From Desulfocapsa sp. (GTDB lineage: Bacteria > Desulfobacterota > Desulfobulbia > Desulfobulbales > Desulfocapsaceae): DNA of 39,359 bases. Location: positions 1 through 39,359 of the forward strand of contig JAIPEF010000012.1 in the NCBI GenBank assembly GCA_021737265.1, in the 5' to 3' direction. A program made the translations under genes and the position numbers. Numbering within the stretch: the first letter of the stretch is position 1; each line of letters opens with the position of its first letter. Shown in pieces: positions 27,533 through 36,228 of this stretch. The notes beneath the pieces are model-generated. The model had not been told where the DNA came from, made no database searches, and worked only from the letters and a program-made list of their open reading frames with translations.

Positions 27533-27688
27533 TGATGGCGTCGTATTTATCCCCCTCAAGGGAGGACTGAAAAGAGTACCCTTTTTTCGGGTGAAAACTC
27601 TCCATCTGCTTCATTGCTGCATTTTTTATTTAGCCATCCTAGGTTTGAGGTTTTCACCCAAAATACGGGCATAAATACGAGTTTATCT
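27533..27688. repeat. Dispersed repeat family 3, copy B (full-length form)
   Basis: TGATGGCGTCGTATTTATCC...GGGTGAAAACTCTCCATCTGCTTCATTGCTGCATTTTTTATTTAGCCATCCTAGGTTTGAGGTTTTCACCCAAAATACGGGCATAAATACGAGTTTATC; nested inverted repeats. Confidence 0.9.
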
Positions 27689-27706
27689 TCATTAAATCCT
27701 GCTTTC

Positions 27707-29116
27707 TCAAGATATGTCCTGCAGAGCCCTGTGAATCAGAGAAGCCATATCTTCACGTCCCCTCGTTTTCTGCAATGAATCATCCTGCACTAATGTTCTA
27801 AAAAAAACTTCGCATATCCCTCGATCCTGCCGCGTCCACTCTCCAGTGTAGCCAATTTTTGCCGGTAATGCGCCCTCACCTGAGGACCCACTGTTATAAT
27901 CCCTGCGTCCATGGGCCCAATTGATGATATGGGAGTAAAAAAGAAGCTGTCGATCAAGGAGCACAAAAAGAAGCTGAATGTTTTTAACCGGCCCCACCTG
28001 CACCTGCTGGGCATCCAGGCGCATACCGAGAAGTCGTGTCCCCGCCAGAAACTCTTTCCCTTTCAGGGCAGTGGTAGCAGCTCCCACTATTCCACCGAGG
28101 GTGGAAAAAATACCAAAAGAGAGACCGGCAGCAGCCACATCAATCCCTGCCCCCACAGCTGCCCCACTCAAGGCCCCCGCCATTAGGAGTTGGGACGAAC
28201 TCAGCCCCAGAAACTCCCAGGTTTTCTCCGAAAAAAGGTCTTCCTGAAGAATCGACTGGGCCGGTAATTCCAGATTAAAAATATTATGTTTAAAGAGCGT
28301 TCGCATCCGCTCCTGACACGTCCTTTCAAGTCTGCGGAGAAACTGTTCATACTCCTTATGAAGACTACTTTCCAGAGCTGCCTCCTCTGCCCCGGATTTT
28401 ACAGGAACACGCAGAGTATACCCTAGTGCCTCCTCCAGAAAGGCAAGGAGCAGTTCAACCACCTGATTATTGCGTCCCTCCCAATCCCTGCGAAAGGCGG
28501 TAACCACTTGATCCAATACAGGCTGCAGATCCTGGTCAATACTTTTCAGGCTCTCCAGTAATTCAATACGTTCCCGATAGGTTGCCTGACAGGAATTAAA
28601 AATCCGTATGGAATTAAAATGTTTCCTGAATTCTGCCTGCCACTGGGCAAGCCAGCCGGTCTCTTCCATCTTGCAGTTGATAATAGCCATACGGGGACAA
28701 CCGGTGAGGCGCAGGATCTCCATCTCTGTCTTGTCCACGTTCCGAAGAGGACGCGAACCATCCACCACAAAGATAATACCTGCTCCCCGGAGGAGGGGTT
28801 GAAGCAACCTGCACTCATCACGGAAATCCGGGTTGTCTTCGTGGGCCGCGATAAAGTCCCGGATCAAAGTTGCATCATCTCCCCTGTATTCCTGCATCCA
28901 TAGCAAAGTTTTTCGAGGATTTTGAAAACCAGGAGTATCAGTAAAGCGGATAATCTCACGGCCGTCTATAGCAACCGGAAAGGTTTGACACTCCCTGGTC
29001 TCTCCAGGCATGGGACTGATACGGACGGAATCATCTTCGGCAAGAGTGGAGAGTACGGAAGACTTACCCTCATTTGGATGACCGACTACGGCAAACTCAG
29101 GGATTGTTTGATTCAT
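27707..29116 (-). CDS. GTPase with DUF3482-type C-terminal region
   Basis: 469 aa; P-loop GHPNEGKSSVLSTL, G3 DTPGF, glycine-rich hydrophobic segment (AGALSGAAVGAGIDVAAAGLSFGIFSTLGGIVGAATTALKG). Confidence 0.8.
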   Translation of the reverse strand: MNQTIPEFAVVGHPNEGKSSVLSTLAEDDSVRISPMPGETRECQTFPVAIDGREIIRFTDTPGFQNPRKTLLWMQEYRGDDATLIRDFIAAHEDNPDFRDECRLLQPLLRGAGIIFVVDGSRPLRNVDKTEMEILRLTGCPRMAIINCKMEETGWLAQWQAEFRKHFNSIRIFNSCQATYRERIELLESLKSIDQDLQPVLDQVVTAFRRDWEGRNNQVVELLLAFLEEALGYTLRVPVKSGAEEAALESSLHKEYEQFLRRLERTCQERMRTLFKHNIFNLELPAQSILQEDLFSEKTWEFLGLSSSQLLMAGALSGAAVGAGIDVAAAGLSFGIFSTLGGIVGAATTALKGKEFLAGTRLLGMRLDAQQVQVGPVKNIQLLFVLLDRQLLFYSHIINWAHGRRDYNSGSSGEGALPAKIGYTGEWTRQDRGICEVFFRTLVQDDSLQKTRGREDMASLIHRALQDIS

Positions 29117-30717
29117 GATACATTCACCAGCGGACTCAACTGCAGGCAGGGGTCAGCGAGAGTGGCTGTTTTCTGCTGCCATATCTGCAGGTCAATTGCT
29201 GAAACCGGGGTGAAAATTGTTTCAGGTGTCGGCCTGCCCACAAGCGCTACAATGATGTGGGTTTCCTCATCACAGTTTTTACGAAGATCCTGAAAAAAAC
29301 GCAGCACCTCCTGAATAGGTGGCTGCCACGCCTCCTGCAGGATTAAAAGGGGAGGACAGGGTGAACCCGGAACGTCAGGCAGCTCTGCAAAGATCACGCT
29401 GGTATCACTGTATTCCTCGTTCATTCGCACACTCTTGCCGATACTATAACCAAAGGCATGGTAACAGAGGTCCTGCAACTCTTCCGGGTCGCAGTGAGCA
29501 AACAGTTCATCGGGGATAAGTGCGAGCAGCGCTCCATTTACAGCAGTTTTCTCTGGTGTTACCAGAACTTCCTGCATCATCGCGTCACTGTCACCAACAG
29601 ACGATTCCCCCTGAGACCTCTCCTGGGCCGCCTTCTGAAACCTTGTCTCAAGCCTGGGAGTGCGCAGACGGTGCAACAGTTGATTATGCTCGGCACGACC
29701 AAAAGAGACTGCGGCCAGGGCCTGTTTACGCCAAAAGATCCCGACCATAAACAGGATAATCCGAGGCAGAAGGCAGTAACAACAGATAGCAAGACAGAGA
29801 AAAGGCCACCAGGAAATCAGGTCCGCACTTGCCAGATGATAGAAACCATCTTTTAATATCATGCGACTGCCTTCGACCTGGTGCAAATTGGGATAGCTTT
29901 GAGGCCCAAGCAACCACGACCAGGGAATGGCAAGCCACTGTACAAGCCGGGCAACAAACTGGGAAGAGAGTTGAAAGGTTGACTGCCAGCCAAAGGCAAG
30001 ATCCGAACTTGCCACTTTGATGAGAACTGCTGCCAATACCCCAAAATTAAAAGCTATGCCAAAGAGCTGAAAAAGCAGAAACGGGGGCCAGAATAACAGT
30101 GCGCCATAGCCTTTGCCACGGGTCCGCACAGCCGCCAGGGCGGCAGCAAACTGAGCTCTGCGTCCGCCTTCCATACTCTCAATCCCATACCTTCTCACTC
30201 TGAAAAGGAAACTGTTCAAGGCCTTATTCACAAGGGAAAGGAGGAGGGAGGAGCGTAGATCAAGACCACGCATCCGGCGAGAAGTCCAGAGAAGCAAAAA
30301 GACAAGAAGCAGCAGCAGTTGGAAACCCACAAAAACAAGAAAAAAGAGCGAAACATTCACCGGCTGCTCACCGGAATAGCTGAGAAAGGAATAGGCTGCA
30401 CCACCGCCAACCCCCATGGCCAAAAAAGAAAAAACAGACCAGAACAGCCCATAGAGTTCATACCACATCCGGCCCGGGAGAAGGGCCTGTCCGCCCTGAT
30501 TTTTATTTTCCCTGGTTCTTCGCTCCTGCAGCCAGCGAAAAATCAACCACTCCCGCTCCGGATCGACACCTCCAGGATCTGGAGCGATCTCCTCCAGGTA
30601 CAACTTACGATCCCGATCCCGCAACGCAGCTTCCCCACTCTCTTCAGCCAGTTGTTTGTCCTGAATGAAAAAATATTCAAGATCCAGAAAATCGGGGATA
30701 CGCCACAAAGGTTTCAT
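29113..30717 (-). CDS. DUF2868-type membrane protein
   Basis: Start reassigned to ATG at 30717 (MKPLWRIPDFLDLEYFF). Several TM segments; overlaps the downstream GTPase gene by 4 bp, the usual partner of this family. Confidence 0.75.
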   Translation of the reverse strand: MKPLWRIPDFLDLEYFFIQDKQLAEESGEAALRDRDRKLYLEEIAPDPGGVDPEREWLIFRWLQERRTRENKNQGGQALLPGRMWYELYGLFWSVFSFLAMGVGGGAAYSFLSYSGEQPVNVSLFFLVFVGFQLLLLLVFLLLWTSRRMRGLDLRSSLLLSLVNKALNSFLFRVRRYGIESMEGGRRAQFAAALAAVRTRGKGYGALLFWPPFLLFQLFGIAFNFGVLAAVLIKVASSDLAFGWQSTFQLSSQFVARLVQWLAIPWSWLLGPQSYPNLHQVEGSRMILKDGFYHLASADLISWWPFLCLAICCYCLLPRIILFMVGIFWRKQALAAVSFGRAEHNQLLHRLRTPRLETRFQKAAQERSQGESSVGDSDAMMQEVLVTPEKTAVNGALLALIPDELFAHCDPEELQDLCYHAFGYSIGKSVRMNEEYSDTSVIFAELPDVPGSPCPPLLILQEAWQPPIQEVLRFFQDLRKNCDEETHIIVALVGRPTPETIFTPVSAIDLQIWQQKTATLADPCLQLSPLVNVS

Positions 30718-30800
30718 AAAGGCAGTTAATGGTTGTTTCACTTTAGGAATTTTACTAGTAAAAGATGCACAATACCAGTTTTCAACATTGATGAAAAGAA

Positions 30801-30936
30801 AGTTTGGCAAGTTCGTATTTACGCCCTGTCTTTAGGGTGAAAACTGAAGACAACCGATGCCTAAATAAAAAAATGCAGCAACGAAGCAGATGGAGAGTTT
30901 TCACCCTCAACGTCGGGTATAAATACAACGCCATCA
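30801..30936. repeat. Dispersed repeat family 3, copy E (reverse orientation)
   Basis: gttcgtatttacgccctgtctttagggtgaaaact...cctaaataaaaaaatgcagcaacgaagcagatggagagttttcaccct...gggtataaatacaacgccatca. Confidence 0.85.
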
Positions 30937-30942
30937 AGTTTA

Positions 30943-31542
30943 GTGAAGATGAATATTCCCTTACAAACAACACACAACTGGCAGGCCACTCTCCTCCTTC
31001 TCGCAACAGCAATGATCTGGGATTTTGCCTTTGTTGCCCAGCGCCAAGGCATGAAGCACATGTCACCTTTCACCTTTAATGGTGCCCGCTTTGCGGTAGG
31101 CGCTGTTTCCCTGCTCCCCATACTCCTCTTCTTCAGACGTAGCCAGACAGCCGACAAACGGGAGCCATGGTTCTCAAAAAGATTTGACCCTTTACTACTC
31201 TCTCTCTACCAGTTCCTTTCCTGCGCAACCTTAAGCCGGCTTGCAGCCCTGCAATGGAAGGATGTCACCCTGGCTGGTCTTCGGAGGGCAACGCTCCCCA
31301 TCTTTTACACCGGGGTCTTCTCGGTTGGTATCGCCTACACCCTGCAGGTAGTCACCCAGAAACGGGCCCATCCCGCCCATGCCGCCATTATTATCAGCCT
31401 TGAGTCAGTTTTTGCGGTCCTGGGTGGCTGGCTGATTATCCATGAAACACTTTCACTTCGAGGATTGATCGGCTGTGGTTTGATGCTGATCGGAATGCTG
31501 GTTTCCCAACTTCTCCCCCACAACAAAGCTCATGTCCTGTGA
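30943..31542 (+). pseudogene. DMT/EamA-type transporter with an apparent internal in-frame deletion
   Basis: 199 aa. N-terminus (LLLLATAMIWDFAFVAQRQGMKHMSPFTFNGARF) matches TM1-2 of EamA transporters and the C-terminus matches the end of the second EamA unit. The expected middle (~90 aa) is absent at KRF|DPLLLS. Confidence 0.6.
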
Positions 31543-32281
31543 TCAGGCACCATGTGGTGCATACTGCAATTCCTGCAATGCATCTCATCACCTTGCCAGG
31601 CACCCTGCCTTTGCAGCAGCAAGGGAATTGATGGCATTTCTCGACAAAAAAAAGAGAATTGACCTGGACAAAGAAAACAAGACAGCACAGAAACAATTCC
31701 AGACAGACAGTCTCTACGGAACTGCACGAGGCAAGATGTTTGGAGTACTGACCTGTCAGACACAATGTGGTGAACAGCAGGTTTTGAAGGCTTTTTCCGG
31801 ACAGTTCAATGGCCTGTGGGAAGTAGACGGCTGGGCACCGCCCCTTTTTGATGTCCTTGAATTTTATCGTCTTACAACTCCTGTGGAAAAACGGATAAAA
31901 GCACTGGGCAGGGAATTGAAGAATACAACTGACGATTCAAGCATCCGCTCCAGACTCCTGCAGGAACGAAAAACACTTTCTCAGCAGTTGATGAAAGAGA
32001 TTCATGGACTTTATCGTCTCAACAATTTCAAAGGAGAACAGTGTTCCCTTGGCGATCTCTTTTATGATGGCAGTGGTATCCCCACCGGCACCGGTGACTG
32101 TTGTGCCCCCAAACTCCTCAACTTTGCAGCCATCCATGGTCTACAGCCACTGGCACTGACCGAATTTTACTGGGGAAAGACAAACAGATCAGGAACCCGC
32201 CATGAAGGGCAATTCTACTCTCCATGTGCAGAGAAATGCGGTCCTATCCTTGGATTTCTCCTTTGCGGCATTGAAAAGTAA
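31532..32281 (+). CDS. Cys-rich protein resembling the N-terminal region of long RluA-family pseudouridine synthases
   Basis: 249 aa; RGKMFGVLTCQ, LKAFSGQFNGLWEVDGWAPPLFD, GTGDCCAPKLLNFAAIHGLQPLALTEFYWG. Overlaps the DMT gene and ends 2 bp before the RluA gene. Confidence 0.65.
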   Translation: MSCDQAPCGAYCNSCNASHHLARHPAFAAARELMAFLDKKKRIDLDKENKTAQKQFQTDSLYGTARGKMFGVLTCQTQCGEQQVLKAFSGQFNGLWEVDGWAPPLFDVLEFYRLTTPVEKRIKALGRELKNTTDDSSIRSRLLQERKTLSQQLMKEIHGLYRLNNFKGEQCSLGDLFYDGSGIPTGTGDCCAPKLLNFAAIHGLQPLALTEFYWGKTNRSGTRHEGQFYSPCAEKCGPILGFLLCGIEK

Positions 32282-32283
32282 TC

Positions 32284-32928
32284 ATGGCTGAACTCACTCT
32301 CATCCATATTGATCCAGGATTTCTGGTAGTCAACAAACCAGGTGGACTGCTGGCGGTTCCGGGGCGGGGACCGGACAAGCAGGACTGTGTTGTCAACCGG
32401 ATCAAAAGCCTTTTCCCAGATTGCATCAACCAGCCTGCGGTACATCGTCTGGATATGTATACCTCGGGAATCATGCTGCTGGCAAGAAACAGTGAGACAC
32501 ACCGTGCACTCTCGAAACAATTTGAACAGCAGCAGGTTAAAAAAGAATATATTGCGCTGCTGGATGGAAAAGTATCTAAAAAAAAGGGGAAAATCGAACT
32601 CCCCTTCAGACTGGATCCGAAAAATCGACCATATCAGGTCTATGATCCGGTGCAGGGAAAAATGGGGACCACTCACTGGCAGAATCTTGGGGAGGAACAG
32701 GGACGATCCCGAATACTCTTCTCCCCCGTTACCGGCAGAACCCATCAACTACGCTTACATGCCGCACACAGACTGGGAATTGGTATTCCCATTGTTGGAG
32801 ACTCGCTCTATGGAAACGGCCAGGATGGTGACCTCATGTTTTTGCACGCCTGCCGACTCTCCATCCTCCATCCCCTTAGCAGAGAAAGGATGGAATTTTC
32901 ATCGCCCCCCCCTTGGGATTCTGCATAA
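32284..32928 (+). CDS. RluA family pseudouridine synthase
   Basis: 214 aa; VVNKPGGLLAVPGRG, catalytic HRLDMYTSGIMLLARN, GRTHQLRLHAAHRLGIGIPIVGDSLYG. Confidence 0.92.
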   Translation: MAELTLIHIDPGFLVVNKPGGLLAVPGRGPDKQDCVVNRIKSLFPDCINQPAVHRLDMYTSGIMLLARNSETHRALSKQFEQQQVKKEYIALLDGKVSKKKGKIELPFRLDPKNRPYQVYDPVQGKMGTTHWQNLGEEQGRSRILFSPVTGRTHQLRLHAAHRLGIGIPIVGDSLYGNGQDGDLMFLHACRLSILHPLSRERMEFSSPPPWDSA

Positions 32929-33286
32929 CACCACCGACTACAACTGAAATAATTCCAAGAGGTTCCATCACGTTCCGATCACTTATGACAGCATAAGAGA
33001 GGCTTCAATATCTCTCTTTCCAAAACTACCTGATATTACAAAAAGAAGGCACAGTAAATAGATGGGGCACGATACCCCACCTGTCATTGATTAATTTTTT
33101 GACCGTAAGTCCCATAGCAGACACAAAAGCTGTGGACAAGGTGCTGGTGCTTCCCAAATGCAAAAGGAGGAGGAACCTGAGGGTATTGTACTGCAGTTAC
33201 TGATAAAAAGTGTTCACCAACTTCAGGGTACCTTTATGAAAAACACCTGGAAAATTGGAGTGGTCACAGCAGAGGCTGAGTGCCTA

Positions 33287-34897
33287 TCAATCATTCCCCT
33301 TAAGGCACCATGAAGAAGCTTGAAACCACTCGGTGATCTGACTGGGCGACAGGGGCCTACAGACATGAAAACCCTGAAGAACATCGCACCCCAGTTCAGT
33401 CAACAAAGCCAATGTTTCCTCATCTTCCACACCCTCCGCCACAACCTTGTTGCCAATATTATGAAGCATATCAATGGTTGACTTGACGATTACCGCATTA
33501 TCTTGATTATGAACCATATCAGTGACAAAGGATTTATCAATCTTGACCTCACGGGCCGGAAAGTTTTTCAGATAGGAGATGGAAGAATAGCCCGTTCCAA
33601 AATCATCAATTGACATCCTGATCCCGCTTTTTTCCAACTCTTTCACTACACTGACAACCCTCTCCCGGTTAACAACAATACAGCTCTCTGTTATTTCCAG
33701 AGTGAGATTTCGAGGGTCAACGCTCCATTTCGTCAGTATCTTTTTCACTTCATCAGGAAAATCAAGGTCATGAAGATTCTTTATCGACAGATTGACGGAA
33801 ACCGAAATAGGCAGCCCCGCCTGTTGCCAGAGGGAACATTGCTCAAGGGCCTTATCCAATACAAGGCTGGTAAGGCATCTGACAAGCCCTGCCTGCTCCG
33901 CCAGGCTAATAAACCCATCCGGAAGAATCAATCCTTTTTGGGGATGTTGCCAGCGAAGAAGGGCCTCTACCCCAACCAATTCACCCTTCTGTATGGAAAC
34001 CTTTGGCTGGTACTCAAGAAACATCTGATCTTGCTGCAGGGCGTCTCGTAATTCGCCAATCATGACCAGACAGTGGAATGTGGTACGGTCCAGTTCAGGT
34101 TTAAAGACCGTATAGATAACATCATTGCGCTTAGCATCATACATGGCCGTATTTGCATAGAGAACCAAGGTCTCACTGTCCATCCCATGCTCTGGATACA
34201 TAGCAACACCTATGCTGATTCCCACAGTAACATTGTGACCTTTCATCATGAATGGCTTTTCAACGGTCTCGGATATTTTTTGACTGATCATCACCGCCTG
34301 GGAAAGGGGCGTGGCCGGCAGAATCAGACCAAATTTATCACCACCAAAACGTGCCAGGGTATCAGGTTCTCGGACGACCACACGCATGCGCTGCGCAACC
34401 TCCTGCAACAGGTAATCTCCATAAGAGTGTCCCAGAGAGTCATTGATCTCTTTGAATCGCACCAAATCCATGAGCAACAGCGCCAGTGGTTCCTGCTGGC
34501 GCTTGCAAACCCTAATTCCATGATCAAGCCGCTCCTCCATCAACATCCTGTTAGGGAGTCCGGTCAACTCATCGTGAAGAGCCCGGTGTAGTTCTCGCTT
34601 TGCCTGCTGTTCAATTCGACAGATGGACACCAGACTCAGGCGAACGACCAGCATGACAAATACTGAACCACTTAAGAGAATACTGGCAATAATCAGGTCC
34701 TGAGTCGTAGGTGTGGCGTTGAGGAGAATGGTGAGATAGAGGCAATAGCCAACGAGAAAAAAGAGGACCAGCCCACAGGGCCATTTCCAGCCCTTATCGC
34801 GCTGATTCTGCCTCTGGCAGATCTGCTGGGTAGGAACAAGAGAAAGTAACAGAAAGCTGATCCCCATCACTACCATACTGATTGCAATGAACTTCAA
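33287..34897 (-). CDS. GGDEF-EAL protein with N-terminal TM region; degenerate GGDEF, apparently intact EAL
   Basis: 536 aa; DELTGLPNR, RFGGDKFGLIL (GGDKF), VGVEALLRWQHP, LEITES, IDDFGTGYSS, KIDKSFV, VVAEGVED. Confidence 0.92.
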   Translation of the reverse strand: MKFIAISMVVMGISFLLLSLVPTQQICQRQNQRDKGWKWPCGLVLFFLVGYCLYLTILLNATPTTQDLIIASILLSGSVFVMLVVRLSLVSICRIEQQAKRELHRALHDELTGLPNRMLMEERLDHGIRVCKRQQEPLALLLMDLVRFKEINDSLGHSYGDYLLQEVAQRMRVVVREPDTLARFGGDKFGLILPATPLSQAVMISQKISETVEKPFMMKGHNVTVGISIGVAMYPEHGMDSETLVLYANTAMYDAKRNDVIYTVFKPELDRTTFHCLVMIGELRDALQQDQMFLEYQPKVSIQKGELVGVEALLRWQHPQKGLILPDGFISLAEQAGLVRCLTSLVLDKALEQCSLWQQAGLPISVSVNLSIKNLHDLDFPDEVKKILTKWSVDPRNLTLEITESCIVVNRERVVSVVKELEKSGIRMSIDDFGTGYSSISYLKNFPAREVKIDKSFVTDMVHNQDNAVIVKSTIDMLHNIGNKVVAEGVEDEETLALLTELGCDVLQGFHVCRPLSPSQITEWFQASSWCLKGND

Positions 34898-35160
34898 AAG
34901 ATGAAATACCCTTAGTGAAGGTTACTTGAAGTATCACTCATTAGGAAAGGAGAACATGCTTTTCCATATCAACAATGCTTCTCAAGGTCAAAAAAATAAG
35001 AGACAGAACCAGCAATAAATGTAAATTTTGCAATTAATCGGTGTCTGTCCGGAAATGAATTTCAGTAAAATTAATTGAGACGGAGGAAAAAAGCCGGCTC
35101 CGGCTTGACATTCTCTAAGAAATATTTTCTCAGAAAAATAAGAAAGCAGGTTTCAGGGCT

Positions 35161-36063
35161 CTAAGCTTTCTTGATCCCTTCCAGTTTCCACCCCTGAGTC
35201 CCAAGGGGACGTGCCCAACTCCATTCTTCGGCAAACTTCACTGGCTCTGTCATACTGCCTGAAATTAGATCACCACTCTTGTCGTCCACGGTATAATCAA
35301 GGAGATTTGCAGTAAAAAGAACAGTAACAAAATCCTCCTCGTTTTCAGAACCGGCTCCCACAACTTCCACATTACGTATGGAAATATTTTCAAGTTTATT
35401 GATCTCTCCCCTGGCCTCCATCTCAGAAAACTGGACAGCATATTCAGAGGCAAGCTGCTCTCCTAAAAGATGGCGATAAGAAGAAATGTCACGTCGCATC
35501 CAACCGGCCTGAACTTTGAAGAAGACATCAGAGGCCACCTCGACAAAATATGCCGGATCAAAATCAGGATCCCCAATTCGAATGAGGCCCAGCCCTTCCT
35601 CCACGCTGGACACTGCCTGGTTGAGATCTCCTCCTGTACCCGTGTTGTTTCCGCCAAAGACATTGTTCTGCCGTGGAGGCGGTTGATATCCAGGTGATGC
35701 CCCTCCTCGGGGACGAACCATAGTACGCCGGAAAAAAAAATACCCCACAACACCAAGTAAAAGCAGCGGAAGTAACCCCATCCCTGAGCCACCCATGCCA
35801 AACAGGCTGCCAAAGAGCAGACCACCAATTGCACCACCAAGCAGGCCGCCGGCCAGACCTCGTCCAAACCCCGATCTCTGCTGCCCTGCCTGGGGCTGCT
35901 TTTTCTGGGCCAGAGGTGCCTGTTTTCTTGGAGTAGTGCGAAAAGATCGCCCACCAAATCGGGAACGAGCCTCAGAATAGTCGGCAATGATACCTGCCTC
36001 AACAAAACAGAGAGTAAAAAAAACGAGAAAAAAGGGCGTCAGTTTTCTCATAAAAACGAACAT
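35161..36063 (-). CDS. Tim44-like domain protein with signal/TM region
   Basis: Start reassigned to ATG at 36063 behind GGAGG. RSRFGGRSF, Gly-rich TM segment (GGLLGGAIGGLLFGSLFGMGGSGMGLLPLLLLGVVGYFFFRR) and C-terminal Tim44-type fold. Confidence 0.82.
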   Translation of the reverse strand: MFVFMRKLTPFFLVFFTLCFVEAGIIADYSEARSRFGGRSFRTTPRKQAPLAQKKQPQAGQQRSGFGRGLAGGLLGGAIGGLLFGSLFGMGGSGMGLLPLLLLGVVGYFFFRRTMVRPRGGASPGYQPPPRQNNVFGGNNTGTGGDLNQAVSSVEEGLGLIRIGDPDFDPAYFVEVASDVFFKVQAGWMRRDISSYRHLLGEQLASEYAVQFSEMEARGEINKLENISIRNVEVVGAGSENEEDFVTVLFTANLLDYTVDDKSGDLISGSMTEPVKFAEEWSWARPLGTQGWKLEGIKKA

Positions 36064-36228
36064 AAAATGCCTCCGCAGAAATAAAGTATTTAGCATAATA
36101 CTAATTTTGAAAATCTAACAAAAATAGCCACTCTTGTCACCTTGAATTTGGAATTATTCACGTGCAAACAATTTTGACGCAATGCCGAACCTTTACCAGG
36201 ATTTAATCTTTTACGGCTTCGACAAAGT

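Noticed and set aside
27348-27674. ORFs sharing the peptide DGVVFIPLKGGLKRVPFFRVK (7829-8059 and 27348-27674)
   Set aside because: The shared peptide is a translation of the dispersed non-coding TGATGGCG repeat, not a conserved protein.
7969-30936. TGATGGCG repeats as a CRISPR array
   Set aside because: Copies are kilobases apart, in both orientations and variable in length; no regular short repeat-spacer structure and no cas genes.
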